A stretch of DNA of 64,000 nt from an uncultured Paracoccaceae bacterium (lineage in GTDB: Bacteria; Pseudomonadota; Alphaproteobacteria; Rhodobacterales; Rhodobacteraceae): positions 1,054,001 through 1,118,000 of the forward strand of contig CANLNT010000001.1 of NCBI GenBank assembly GCA_947492825.1, in the 5' to 3' direction. The position numbers and the translations under genes were made by a program. This document shows, in pieces, positions 35,512 to 43,920 of this stretch. Each line of letters starts with the position of its first letter. Positions within the stretch are counted from its first letter, which is position 1. The notes under the pieces were generated by a model. The model was not told where the DNA came from. It did not search any database and was given only the letters and a program-made list of their open reading frames with translations.

Positions 35512-36270
35512 ATGGAAAATAACGCTGAAACCCCGATGTTCGTGACGCCGCAAGGGCGTCGGATTGCCTATCATTTGACCGACGGCACGGGTCCGGCGGT
35601 CGTTTTTCTGGGCGGATTCAAGTCCGATATGGGCGGCACCAAGGCCGTGCATCTGGAACAATGGGCGCGCGATTCGGGACATGCCTTTCTGCGGTTTGAC
35701 TATTCAGGTCACGGCGAAAGTTCTGAAGCGTTTACCGATGGTGCGATTGGAGACTGGTTTGAGGACGCGCAGGCGGCCCTTGGCCTGCTCGCAGGGCAGG
35801 TGGTGCTCGTGGGCTCGTCGATGGGTGGCTGGATATCGCTGCTGCTGGCCCGCGCGATGCCGGAACGGGTGGCGGGCCTGGTCACCATTGCAGCCGCCCC
35901 CGATTTCACCGAAGACAGCATGTGGGCGGGGTTTGACGCTGCAGAACGCGCGAAACTGGCGGAAGTAGGGCAGGTGGCGCTGCCGTCCGACTATGGTGAG
36001 CCTTACATCATCACCAAACGCTTGATCGAAGAAGGCCGCACCCGATTGGTGCTGCGTGACCCGCTGCCGCTGCCATTTCCGACGCGCTTTTTGCAAGGCA
36101 CGGCGGACGCAGATGTCGAGATGTCTGTGGCGCTACGGCTGTTGGAGCATGCCGAAGGCCCCGACATGCGTCTGACGCTTGTTGATGGCGCGGATCACCG
36201 GTTTTCCGATGAACGCTGTCTGGCGCTGATCACATCAGCGGTGGAAGAGGTATTGGCCGCGCGCGGTTGA
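35512..36270 (+). CDS. Alpha/beta hydrolase
   Basis: A 252-residue hydrolase. The oxyanion-hole strand is VVFLGGFKSDMGG, the nucleophile elbow VLVGSSMGGW carries the Ser, and the C-terminal DGADHRFSDE carries the His. The overall pattern resembles ABHD10-like thioesterase/lipase proteins. It is divergent from the ArsR-SRPBCC fusion across the shared dyad, so it may be that regulator's target. ATG 35512 lacks a good ribosome-binding site; ATG 35536 is an alternative. Confidence 0.85.
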   Translation: MENNAETPMFVTPQGRRIAYHLTDGTGPAVVFLGGFKSDMGGTKAVHLEQWARDSGHAFLRFDYSGHGESSEAFTDGAIGDWFEDAQAALGLLAGQVVLVGSSMGGWISLLLARAMPERVAGLVTIAAAPDFTEDSMWAGFDAAERAKLAEVGQVALPSDYGEPYIITKRLIEEGRTRLVLRDPLPLPFPTRFLQGTADADVEMSVALRLLEHAEGPDMRLTLVDGADHRFSDERCLALITSAVEEVLAARG

Positions 36271-36297
36271 TCGAGGGGGAAAACCGCCCGGCATTGA

Positions 36298-37146
36298 TCA
36301 GCCGACAAAGGCCTTTTCGATCACGAATTCACCGGGTTCCGAATTGGCCCCTTCGTTCAGCCCAGCGTTTTCAAGGATTTTCTTGATGTCGAGGTTGAAG
36401 GCCAAAGACCCACAAACCATCGCACGGTCCGTGGCCGGATCAAGTGGCGGGATGCCAAGGTCTGCAAAGAGCTCGCCGTTTTCGATCAGCGTGGTGATGC
36501 GGCCCATCTTTGGGCTCTGCTCGCGCGTGGTTGTGGGATAGTAGCGAATCTTGTTGAGATTCTCTTCTCCCAGCAGCTCTTGCATCATTTCGTCTTGCTT
36601 GAGGTTCTCGATAAGCTCGCGGCCATAGGTCAGTTCGGCCACATCACGGACGGTGTGGGTGACGATGACCTCCTCATAATTCTCATAGGTCTCGGGCTCG
36701 CGCAGCAATGAGGCGAACGGCGCAAAGCCTGTGCCGGTAGCGAAGAAGTAGATCCGTTTGCCGGGCAGCAGGGCGTCATGCACAAGCGTGCCGACAGGTT
36801 TGGGGCGCAAGATAATCTCGTCGCCTTCCTTGATGTGCTGCAGCTTGGAGGTCAGCGGGCCGTCAGGCACCTTGATCGAGTAGAACTCCAGCTCTTCGTC
36901 CCAGGAGGGGGACGCGATGGAATAGGCGCGCAGCAGGGGTTTCTGTTTGCCGGTTTCCGGGTGCGGGTCGCCCATCAGGCCGATCATCACAAATTCGCCC
37001 GAGCGAAACCGCAGGCTGGCTGGCCGTGTCACGCGGAAGCGGAACAGACGGTCAGTATAGTGCTGCACTTCTGTCACGGTTTGTGCGTCAGGCAGGGTCG
37101 GCACGGGTTTTGCGGCAAGTTCGTTCACGGGGGTCTGCTCTGTCAT
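36298..37146 (-). CDS. fpr: Ferredoxin/flavodoxin-NADP reductase
   Basis: A 282-residue FAD enzyme that exchanges electrons between NADPH and ferredoxin or flavodoxin. The FAD motif LLRAYSIASPSWDEELEFYS (RxYS) and the NADP part YFFATGTGFAPFASLLR, HTVRDVAELTY and MVCGSLAFNLD are all present, typical of the bacterial subclass I type. It follows the cysteine operon on the same strand 66 bases after the DUF934 stop. It could supply electrons to the ferredoxin-dependent sulfite reductase encoded upstream (inference). Confidence 0.93.
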   Translation of the reverse strand: MTEQTPVNELAAKPVPTLPDAQTVTEVQHYTDRLFRFRVTRPASLRFRSGEFVMIGLMGDPHPETGKQKPLLRAYSIASPSWDEELEFYSIKVPDGPLTSKLQHIKEGDEIILRPKPVGTLVHDALLPGKRIYFFATGTGFAPFASLLREPETYENYEEVIVTHTVRDVAELTYGRELIENLKQDEMMQELLGEENLNKIRYYPTTTREQSPKMGRITTLIENGELFADLGIPPLDPATDRAMVCGSLAFNLDIKKILENAGLNEGANSEPGEFVIEKAFVG

Positions 37147-37212
37147 GTGTCAATCGGCAGCCACATAGGGCCGCCCTCCGGTCTAGTCTTTGATCTGGGT
37201 CAGGGAAAGGGG

Positions 37213-37623
37213 TCAGCCGCGCATCCGCGCCTGATAGTTGTTGTCTTGCCAGTTGGCGCGGGCCAGCCATTGCGGTTCAGGCTGGCGTTGGGCGAGGGCA
37301 GTGTCGATTTCGATCTCGTCAAACCCGGCACGGCGGGCCATTGCGTATTGGTCGGCGATCACGTGGCCGCGCGCGCGCAGACGGCCCGTGAACCCGGCAC
37401 GGCGCAGCATGGCGGCAAGGGTAAAGCCACGGCCGTCTGCGAAGCTGGGGAAATCAATGCGGATCATTGCGGCACCAGTCATACAGGCGAGCTTTGCCGG
37501 ATCTGCGTCAGAAGCCAGATCAACCCCGATGGGCGTGTCATTGGCCGGGCAATCATCCAGCGCCACAAAACCGCCGGTCCAGTCATCACCGGCAAAACCT
37601 GCGTCAGTTACAATCACACTCAT
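37213..37623 (-). CDS. DUF934 family protein of the cysteine operon
   Basis: A 136-residue protein with the DUF934 pattern: GVDLASDADPAKLACM, IRIDFPSFADGRGFTLAAMLR, GFTGRLRARGHVIADQYAMARRAGFDEIEI. It is regularly found between or after cysI and cysH and is taken to be an accessory sulfur-assimilation protein. No reaction is established. The frame is open to 37746, but ATG 37623 with AAGGATAAGACA upstream lies four bases after the cysH stop. Confidence 0.87.
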   Translation of the reverse strand: MSVIVTDAGFAGDDWTGGFVALDDCPANDTPIGVDLASDADPAKLACMTGAAMIRIDFPSFADGRGFTLAAMLRRAGFTGRLRARGHVIADQYAMARRAGFDEIEIDTALAQRQPEPQWLARANWQDNNYQARMRG

Positions 37624-37627
37624 TGTC

Positions 37628-38377
37628 TTATCCTTCGGCGCGTTCGCGCGGGGTGTCGGCGGTATTGGCCGGTGTGCGGACCAGTTTGCCGTTTTCAAAG
37701 TGGATGCCGCATTCTTCTTTGGCGCTGTCACGCCAGCGGCCTGCACGGGGGTCTTCGTGCAGAGACACGCGGCTGGTGCAGGGTTGGCAGCCGATGGAGG
37801 GATAACCTTGGGCCACCAGCGGATGGCGCGGAAGGTTGTGCCGGGTGATATAGGCGTTCAGGTCCTCGGGCGTCCAGCTTGCAAGTGGGTTTACCTTGAT
37901 CTTGCGGGCCTCTTTTTCATAGAGCGGCAGGGCGGAACGGGTGCCGGATTGATAGCGTTTGCGCCCGGTGATCCAGCCGCCGAAACCGGCCAGCGCCTTT
38001 TCCAGCGGCTCTGTCTTGCGCAGGTGGCAGCAGGCATCGGGGTCATGCAGATGCAGCAGGTTTTCGTTGTCGCGGGTGAATACCTCTGTCCGGTCGGGGC
38101 GGATCACGCGGATATCTGTGAGGCCCAGCGTTTCGGCCACATCGCGTTGATATTGCAGGGTTTCGTCAAAGAGCATTTCGGTGTCCAGAAAGATCACCGG
38201 GGTGTCCTTGTTGATCTGAGAGACCATGTGCAAGAGCACAACGCTTTCGGCGCCAAAGCTGGAGACGACGGCAATTTTGCCAATCTCCAGATCATCCAAC
38301 GCGTGCTTGAGCACGGTCTGTGGGTCGGATTTGCGATGCAGCAGATTGCGGCGGTCGGCGAGCTCTTTAAGCGGCAT
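37628..38377 (-). CDS. cysH: Assimilatory adenylyl-sulfate (APS) reductase, CysH type
   Basis: A 249-residue enzyme reducing activated sulfate to sulfite. The P-loop-like SSFGAESVVLLHMV and LFDETLQYQRD segments are typical. Two cysteine pairs, DACCHLRKTEPL and IGCQPCTSR, bind the [4Fe-4S] cluster found in APS reductases and missing in E. coli-type PAPS reductases, so APS is the expected substrate. The frame is open to 38551 inside cysI; ATG 38377 has GAGG upstream and overlaps the cysI stop. Confidence 0.93.
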   Translation of the reverse strand: MPLKELADRRNLLHRKSDPQTVLKHALDDLEIGKIAVVSSFGAESVVLLHMVSQINKDTPVIFLDTEMLFDETLQYQRDVAETLGLTDIRVIRPDRTEVFTRDNENLLHLHDPDACCHLRKTEPLEKALAGFGGWITGRKRYQSGTRSALPLYEKEARKIKVNPLASWTPEDLNAYITRHNLPRHPLVAQGYPSIGCQPCTSRVSLHEDPRAGRWRDSAKEECGIHFENGKLVRTPANTADTPRERAEG

Positions 38378-40037
38378 TTTGGGCCTCTTTGGCGGGGTAA
38401 AGAATGGCTTTGAAAGGGTCTGCACCAAGACGGCGGAATGTCTGGATGAAAGTTTCTTCTGCGCTGCAGCGTAAGTCAAGGTAGCCCAGAACCAAACGTT
38501 CGATTGCGGGCACGATTTCATCATAGGCAAAACCGGGGCCTGCACGTTCACCGATATGGGTGTCCTCTGTGCCGTCGCCGCCTAGCGTAATCTGGTAGTT
38601 TTCGACGCCTGCACGATCGAGGCCGAGGATACCGATGTGACCCACGTGGTGATGCCCGCAGGCATTGATGCAGCCCGAGATCTTGATCTTGAGCGGGCCG
38701 ACGTCGTGTTCAACCTTGAGTTCATCAAAGCGCGTCGCAATCTCTTGCGCGACAGGGATCGAGCGCGCGGTGGCAAGCGCGCAGTAGTCCATGCCGGGGC
38801 AGGCGATGATGTCAGAGACAAGCCCGATGTTCGCTGTCGCCAGATCGGCGTCGCGCAGTGCCGCGTAGATCGCGGGCAGGTCCGACTTGTGAACATGCGG
38901 CAGGATGACATTTTGTTCGTGACTGATGCGCAGCTCATCATGGGCATAGGTGCGGGCAATCTGGGCCAGCGCGCGCATCTGATCTGAGGTCGCATCACCA
39001 GGTGTTTGCCCGTGCTTTTTGATCGAGACCGAGACGATGGCGTAGGCGTCGTTTTTGTGCGCGGTCAGGTTGGTATCGGTCCATGAACGGAAGGCAGGGT
39101 TCGCCAGACGGGCGGCCTCATAGCCGTCGGTGCTGGTGGACTTGAAGGTGGGCAAGGCGAAGGTTTGTTCGATTTGTGCAAGCAGACCTTGATCAAACCC
39201 CGTGAAACCGGGTCGGATTTGTTCGAAACGTGCCTCAACCTTATCGCGAATGGTCTCAAGCCCGTTTTCATGCACGGTGATCTTGATCCGCGCCTTGTAC
39301 TTGTTGTCGCGGCGGCCCAGCAGGTTGTAGACGCTGACGATGGCCTCCACGTAAGCCAGCAGATCCGCAACGGGCAGGAAATCGCGGATCACTTTGCCGA
39401 CCATCGGGGTGCGGCCAAGGCCACCGCCGACGATAACCTCGAAGCCCGGTTCGCCCGCCTCATTGCGGACCATACGCAACCCGATGTCATGGGCCCGTGT
39501 GACGGCGCGGTCGTTGGGAGAGCCTGTCACGGCGATTTTGAATTTGCGCGGCAGGAACTGGAATTCGGGGTGGTCGGTGGACCATTGGCGCAGCAGTTCC
39601 GCCACCGGGCGCGGGTCGGCGATTTCGTCGGCAGCGGCCCCGGCAAAGTGGTCAGCGGTCACGTTGCGGATGGTGTTGCCGGAGGTTTGCAGCGCATGCA
39701 TTTCGACCTGCGCCAGCGCGTCCAGAATGTCCGGCACCTCATTCAGCTTCGGCCAGTTGTACTGGATGTTCTGGCGTGTGGTGAAGTGACCATAGCCCTT
39801 GTCGAACTTGTCAGCGATGAAGGCGAGTTGATCCATCTGGGCAGAATTGAGCGTGCCATAGGGGATGGCCACGCGCAGCATATAGGCGTGCAATTGCAGA
39901 TAGAGGCCGTTCATCAGGCGTAGCGGCTTGAATTCATCTTCGGTCAGAGAGCCGTCGATACGGCGTTCCACTTGGGCGCGGAACTGACGGTTCCGTTCTG
40001 CGACGAAGGCGGCGTCAAAGTCATTGTAGTGATACAT
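38367..40037 (-). CDS. cysI: Siroheme sulfite (nitrite/sulfite) reductase
   Basis: A 556-residue siroheme/[4Fe-4S] hemoprotein that reduces sulfite to sulfide. The coupled cluster ligands are CPGMDYC (Cys-x5-Cys) and KISGCINACGHHHVGHIG (Cys-x3-Cys). HFTTRQNIQYNWPKL is the siroheme-side arginine region. The operon with cysG and cysH supports sulfite rather than nitrite as substrate. Start ATG 40037 (MYHYNDFDAAFV) follows AGAGGTCTGAACCG; the longer frame to 40220 overlaps DUF2849. The stop overlaps cysH by 11 bases. Confidence 0.93.
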   Translation of the reverse strand: MYHYNDFDAAFVAERNRQFRAQVERRIDGSLTEDEFKPLRLMNGLYLQLHAYMLRVAIPYGTLNSAQMDQLAFIADKFDKGYGHFTTRQNIQYNWPKLNEVPDILDALAQVEMHALQTSGNTIRNVTADHFAGAAADEIADPRPVAELLRQWSTDHPEFQFLPRKFKIAVTGSPNDRAVTRAHDIGLRMVRNEAGEPGFEVIVGGGLGRTPMVGKVIRDFLPVADLLAYVEAIVSVYNLLGRRDNKYKARIKITVHENGLETIRDKVEARFEQIRPGFTGFDQGLLAQIEQTFALPTFKSTSTDGYEAARLANPAFRSWTDTNLTAHKNDAYAIVSVSIKKHGQTPGDATSDQMRALAQIARTYAHDELRISHEQNVILPHVHKSDLPAIYAALRDADLATANIGLVSDIIACPGMDYCALATARSIPVAQEIATRFDELKVEHDVGPLKIKISGCINACGHHHVGHIGILGLDRAGVENYQITLGGDGTEDTHIGERAGPGFAYDEIVPAIERLVLGYLDLRCSAEETFIQTFRRLGADPFKAILYPAKEAQNAA

Positions 40038-40041
40038 CGGT

Positions 40042-40341
40042 TCAGACCTCTGCCTGTTTGCCGTGGGGGTAATTGGAGGGTCCGCGCGTGCGGAAGGTTT
40101 CGCGAAAATGCGTCGGCGCGGGGCCGGTGTCTGTTGGTTTGGCGTCGGCCAGATAGGGGCCCGCGATTTCGTCCTGACGCGCAGAGGCTTCGAGCAAGCG
40201 GAGTTCGGCGTGGGCCTCATCGGTTAACAGCTCGGCTTGGGACATGTCGCGGGTCCAAGTGTCGTCTTCGGTGAACCAAACGGCGTCACCCTCCAGCAGG
40301 GCATTGGCGGTGACAACTTTGGGTGTGAATTGGCGGGGCAT
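40042..40341 (-). CDS. DUF2849 family protein of the cysteine operon
   Basis: A 99-residue protein starting MPRQFTPKVVTANALLEGD with FTEDDTWTRDM and RDEIAGPYLADA-like stretches (ARQDEIAGPYLADAK), the DUF2849 pattern. It is placed between cysG and cysI in many alphaproteobacteria, so a role in siroheme delivery or sulfite reductase assembly is plausible but unproven. It starts on the base next to the cysG stop and ends four bases before cysI. Confidence 0.85.
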   Translation of the reverse strand: MPRQFTPKVVTANALLEGDAVWFTEDDTWTRDMSQAELLTDEAHAELRLLEASARQDEIAGPYLADAKPTDTGPAPTHFRETFRTRGPSNYPHGKQAEV

Positions 40342-41730
40342 CTAGATGGCCTCCTGTTGGTGCAGGTCGATGGCAAGGGCGTCGCGCGGGGCAAGGCCAA
40401 GGAAGGTGATTGCGGGGCCGGTCAGATTGGCGTTGGTCATGGTCGGTTCCAGCGCGCCCAAGGTCGTGGCGATGATGCGCTGGTTGGTGCGGCTGACGTT
40501 TTCGATGATGGTGACCGGTGTGGCGATGTCCGCGCCATGCATCAGCAGACGGCCCTGAATGAACCGCGCCGCGCGCTTGCCCATGTAGATCGCGGCAACC
40601 TGGTCCGGTTCGGCCAGCGTGCGCCAGTCGTGATCAGTATAGCCCTTGGTGTCGTGACCAGTGATCAGGCGGACAGCAGAATTGCGGCCGCGTTTGGTCA
40701 GGCTTTGCCCGATGTTGGCGACAGCGGCAGAGGCGGCGGTGATGCCCGGCACGATGGTATAGGCGATGCCAGCGGCGGTCAGCGCGTCGATTTCTTCGTC
40801 CAGACGGCCAAAGACCGTCGGGTCACCGGCCTTGAGCCGCACCACCTGTGCGCCCTTGCGGGCGTGTTCCACGATCAGCGCGTCAATCTCGGCCTGTGGG
40901 GTGGATTTGCCAAAGCCTTCTTTGCCTGCGTCGATGATTGTGGCCTCTCGGCGGGCGAGTTCGAGGATTTCGGGTGTGACAAGGCGGTCGTGGATCACAA
41001 CATCAGCGGTATCCAGCGCCTTGCGGGCCTTGAGCGTTAGCAGGTCCGGGTCACCGGGGCCTGCGCCCACAAGGTGCACGTGCCCGGCGCGGTCGGTGGA
41101 CATGATGGCGTCGTCCAGCAGGTCGCCCAGTGCGGGGAGGACGTGATCTTCGCCCTTGGCCAAGGCCTCGGCCCCTTTGGAAAAGTAGAATCGCGACCAG
41201 AAGTCGCGGCGCTTGGCACCCATGGGCAGCACATCCACCGCATGGCGGAAAGTTTTGCCGATCCGGGCAAGGGTGCCCAGGGACGCAGGCAGTTGTTCTT
41301 CAAGGTTGGCCTTGATCTTGCGCGCGAGCACGGGCGCTGCCCCTTCGGTGCCGATGGCCACGACCACCGGGTCACGGTCAACGATGGCCGGGGTGATGAA
41401 CTGGCTGTCGGCGAGGTTGTCGACGATGTTGACGCGTGCACCATCCGCATGGGCGAGGGCGGCCACGCGGGCGTCTTCAGCATCGTCTTCGTTGGCGGCA
41501 TAGAACAGCACGGCGCACATCGCGTCACCGGCTTCCATCGCGCGGGGGATCAGGGTGAGTTTGCCTGCATCCGCCCAGCCATGGATTTCGGGTGCGGCAT
41601 CCGCTGCGATCACGGTGACATGGGCGGAGGTCTTGAGGATCAGGCGTAGTTTCGCCAAAGCGGCATCGCCACCGCCCGAAAGGACAATGCGGCGGCCTGC
41701 GACGGCCATGAAGACGGGGAAGTGATCCAT
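40342..41730 (-). CDS. cysG: Siroheme synthase (multifunctional CysG)
   Basis: A 462-residue fusion that makes siroheme from uroporphyrinogen III. Residues 1-200 form the dehydrogenase/ferrochelatase part (PVFMAVAGRRIVLSGGGDAA, VAIGTEGAAPVLARKIK). From about residue 215 the SAM-dependent methyltransferase part shows GAGPGDPDLLTLKARKAL, VVRLKAGDPTVFGR and VVPGITAASA. Siroheme is the cofactor of the CysI product two genes downstream. ATG 41730 has a weak purine stretch; a TTG at 41763 is the only longer alternative. It is the first gene of the operon, divergent from an Lrp regulator. Confidence 0.95.
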   Translation of the reverse strand: MDHFPVFMAVAGRRIVLSGGGDAALAKLRLILKTSAHVTVIAADAAPEIHGWADAGKLTLIPRAMEAGDAMCAVLFYAANEDDAEDARVAALAHADGARVNIVDNLADSQFITPAIVDRDPVVVAIGTEGAAPVLARKIKANLEEQLPASLGTLARIGKTFRHAVDVLPMGAKRRDFWSRFYFSKGAEALAKGEDHVLPALGDLLDDAIMSTDRAGHVHLVGAGPGDPDLLTLKARKALDTADVVIHDRLVTPEILELARREATIIDAGKEGFGKSTPQAEIDALIVEHARKGAQVVRLKAGDPTVFGRLDEEIDALTAAGIAYTIVPGITAASAAVANIGQSLTKRGRNSAVRLITGHDTKGYTDHDWRTLAEPDQVAAIYMGKRAARFIQGRLLMHGADIATPVTIIENVSRTNQRIIATTLGALEPTMTNANLTGPAITFLGLAPRDALAIDLHQQEAI

Positions 41731-41766
41731 ATCGGTTCTTTCGTCGCGAATTTCTGCGACCAATAT

Positions 41767-41779
41767 AGAACATTGTTCT
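41767..41779. promoter_or_regulatory. Dyad between cysG and the Lrp regulator
   Basis: AGAACA-t-TGTTCT is a perfect 13-bp dyad in the cysG/lrp divergent gap. A related half (GAATGTTCC) occurs about 35 bases on. It is a candidate operator of the Lrp protein for the cysteine operon (inference). Confidence 0.5.
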
Positions 41780-41871
41780 GGAAATTGCCCATATCAGCGG
41801 GCATATAAGGATGAATGTTCCAATGCTGCGCTGCAAAAGGCCAGCTTTCCTGTGAAAGGCGCGAAAACAGA

Positions 41872-42333
41872 ATGGACGTCCGGATAGATGAGGTGGATCG
41901 GAAGATCCTTGCGGCATTGCAAACGGATGCAAGCCGCAGTTTGGATGAAATTGCCAAGGAAGTGGGGTCTTCCAAGACGCCGGTGTGGAATCGCATTCGC
42001 AAAATGCGCGAGGCGGGGATCATTGGGCAGCAAACCGTCATGCTGGATGCTGAAGCACTGGGGTTTGAGGCCTGCTTCTTTGTGTTGATCCGCACGTCAG
42101 AGCACGAAGCTGCTTGGCAGGAAAAGTTTCTGGGGGCGTTGCGCGCGCGACCGGAGGTGCAAGAGGCGCACCGGCTGGCAGGGGATATTGATTACATCCT
42201 GAAGGTCCGGGTGAAAAACGCGCGCGCCTATGATGAATTCTATCAGGCGCTGATCTCGGAAGTGCGGGTGTTCAATGTCACGGCACTTTTGTCGATGGAA
42301 GAGATCAAATCGACCGTGGCGCTGCCGCTTTAG
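41872..42333 (+). CDS. Lrp/AsnC family transcriptional regulator
   Basis: A 153-residue regulator. The N-terminal helix-turn-helix is IDEVDRKILAALQTDASRSLDEIAKEVGSSKTPVWNRIRKM, followed by the RAM ligand-binding domain (FFVLIRTSEHEAAW, LAGDIDYILKVRVKNARAYDEFYQ). It is divergent from the cysG operon, as expected for a regulator of sulfur assimilation that senses cysteine or a related amino acid (inference). The frame opens at 41815; ATG 41872 gives the usual Lrp start. Its stop codon is immediately followed by the R2 repeat. Confidence 0.88.
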   Translation: MDVRIDEVDRKILAALQTDASRSLDEIAKEVGSSKTPVWNRIRKMREAGIIGQQTVMLDAEALGFEACFFVLIRTSEHEAAWQEKFLGALRARPEVQEAHRLAGDIDYILKVRVKNARAYDEFYQALISEVRVFNVTALLSMEEIKSTVALPL

Positions 42334-42559
42334 GGTGAAACAAAGGCGCGCTACCGCGCATTACTTTTCAGACATCTGCACCGCGACGCCTGTATCGGCG
42401 TTGCGTGGGTCGAGATGGAATTAGCCTTTGCAATGAGGTGCTTGAGGGATCATTGCGATCCTCAAGTCACCTGATCAAGGGTGGGGCGATTCCCCAAAGC
42501 CTCAAGGCAGACCCGCAAAGCGGGGGCCTGCCGCCGCCTTGACCCTTTGTGGAATCACC
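42334..42559. repeat. Structured convergent-gene repeat R2, copy A
   Basis: The element starts at the base after the Lrp stop (GGTGAAACAAAGG) and ends at CCTTTGTGGAATCACC, which contains the stop codon of the convergent P450 gene. The ends are imperfect terminal inverted repeats. Internal hairpins are GCGACGCC/GGCGTTGC (42383-42404), AGGTGCTTGAGG/CCTCAAGTCACCT (42436-42472), a GGGG/CCCC hairpin and CCCGC-aaa-GCGGG enclosed by TCAAGGC/GCCTTGA. A second copy is at 51292-51525. Confidence 0.9.
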
Positions 42560-43718
42560 GGGTGACAATCAGCGACTGCAGCCCGTGAAAATGGTAGACA
42601 TCGGCGTAGTCCGGTCGTCCCGCCAGCGCCAGTTGCGGGCAGCGGTCGTGCAGGATTGTCAGCGCGGTTTGCAGTTCCAGTCGCGCCAGTGGCGCGCCGA
42701 CGCAGAAGTGGATGCCGCCGCCAAAGGCGGTATTGGCGGGTCCCTTGCGAGCGGGATCAAATTGGTGCGGGTCGGGATAGGCCGCCGGGTCTCGGTTGGC
42801 CGCGCCCAACAGGCAGGCAATCTGGTCGCCGCGCTTGAGGGGCGTGCCGCAAAGCTCCAGATCCTCGTAGACCCAGCGGGTGAACATATGGAGCGGTGGG
42901 TCAAAACGCAGGATTTCCTCGACCGCGGCAGCGTCAGATGTGGTCACGCCCAGTTCCAACTGGGTTTTGACGCCGTTGCCAATGGTGTGCACGGTTGCTT
43001 CGTGCCCGGCATTCAACAGCAGGATCGCGGTGGTGATGAGTTCTGCGTCAAAGAGTTTGTCGCCTTCGTCGCGTGCGGCGATAAGGCTGGACAGCAGATC
43101 ATCGGCAGGTGCTGCGCGTTTGGCCGCGATGTGCCGGGTGAGGTAGGCGGTGAAGGCCTGGGTTGCCACAACAGCGTCCGCCTCAATCTGGGGCGTGCGG
43201 CGGGCCTGATACATGGCCACCATCGCGTTGGACCATTTCAGCAATTGATCCGCGTCACTTTCCGGGACGCCAAGCAGGCGGGCGATGATGATCACCGGGA
43301 TTGGCTGGGCATAGGCGGTCAGCAGATCAAAGGGACCCGCTGGGAAGGCGTCAATCAGATCATGACAAAGCTGCGCGATATCGGGGCCAAGTGAGGCGAT
43401 CTTGCGCGAGGTAAAGGCGCGCAGCACCAGACCGCGCAAGCGGGTGTGGGTTGGCGGTTCTCTTTCCAGCATGGAATGGGCTTCGACGGCGTAGAACGGC
43501 GCAAGATGGGGCGGAATGTCCGGGGCGCGGTCGGCGGGTGCCTCGCGGCCCATGCGACGGTCACGCAGGGCTGCAGTAACGGCACGGTGCGAGACGGCGC
43601 AGGGCATGGCGTAGTCGGTCCAGAACACCACATCGCCAATCCCGCGTGCGCGGTCATAAAACGGGTAGGGGTCTTGGACAAATGCCGGATCAGTGGGGGA
43701 TTGAGACAGGGCCTGCAT
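42555..43718 (-). CDS. Cytochrome P450
   Basis: A 387-residue soluble bacterial P450 monooxygenase. The haem-thiolate loop AFGGGIHFCVGAPLARLE has the Cys at about residue 339. The I-helix is LLNAGHEATVHTIGN, with Ala at the first position of the usual E-T-T, and the ExxR motif is EEILRFDPPL. The substrate is unknown, and no ferredoxin or reductase gene is adjacent. The frame extends to 43937, but ATG 43718 gives a normal length and leaves a divergent promoter region. The stop codon lies inside the R2 repeat. Confidence 0.92.
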   Translation of the reverse strand: MQALSQSPTDPAFVQDPYPFYDRARGIGDVVFWTDYAMPCAVSHRAVTAALRDRRMGREAPADRAPDIPPHLAPFYAVEAHSMLEREPPTHTRLRGLVLRAFTSRKIASLGPDIAQLCHDLIDAFPAGPFDLLTAYAQPIPVIIIARLLGVPESDADQLLKWSNAMVAMYQARRTPQIEADAVVATQAFTAYLTRHIAAKRAAPADDLLSSLIAARDEGDKLFDAELITTAILLLNAGHEATVHTIGNGVKTQLELGVTTSDAAAVEEILRFDPPLHMFTRWVYEDLELCGTPLKRGDQIACLLGAANRDPAAYPDPHQFDPARKGPANTAFGGGIHFCVGAPLARLELQTALTILHDRCPQLALAGRPDYADVYHFHGLQSLIVTR

Positions 43719-43742
43719 GCACCCGGAGTGCCAAAGTGATGC

Positions 43743-43757
43743 GCGCTTGGCAAGCGC
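43743..43757. promoter_or_regulatory. Palindrome in the P450/B12-protein divergent gap
   Basis: GCGCTTG-g-CAAGCGC is a perfect 15-bp dyad 25 bases upstream of the P450 start. It could be an operator for the P450 gene, and its binding protein is unknown. Confidence 0.4.
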
Positions 43758-43920
43758 ATCTCCGCGCAATGAATGGTCGCGACGTTCTGCCGCAATGGCA
43801 CAACGCCAAGGTGTGCTACCGTATACAAGCATCGGGAACAAAAGATCACAGCACCCCAGGGAGGGGGTTGCCGAAGATCGCAGGTGCAGGCCATCGCCAG
43901 GCCGACGGGGAGAATAAAAG

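Noticed and set aside
43808-43832. A CrtJ/PpsR site (TGT-N12-ACA) near the AerR-like gene
   Set aside because: The TGT...ACA found there has a 10-base spacer, not 12, and no second site lies next to it.
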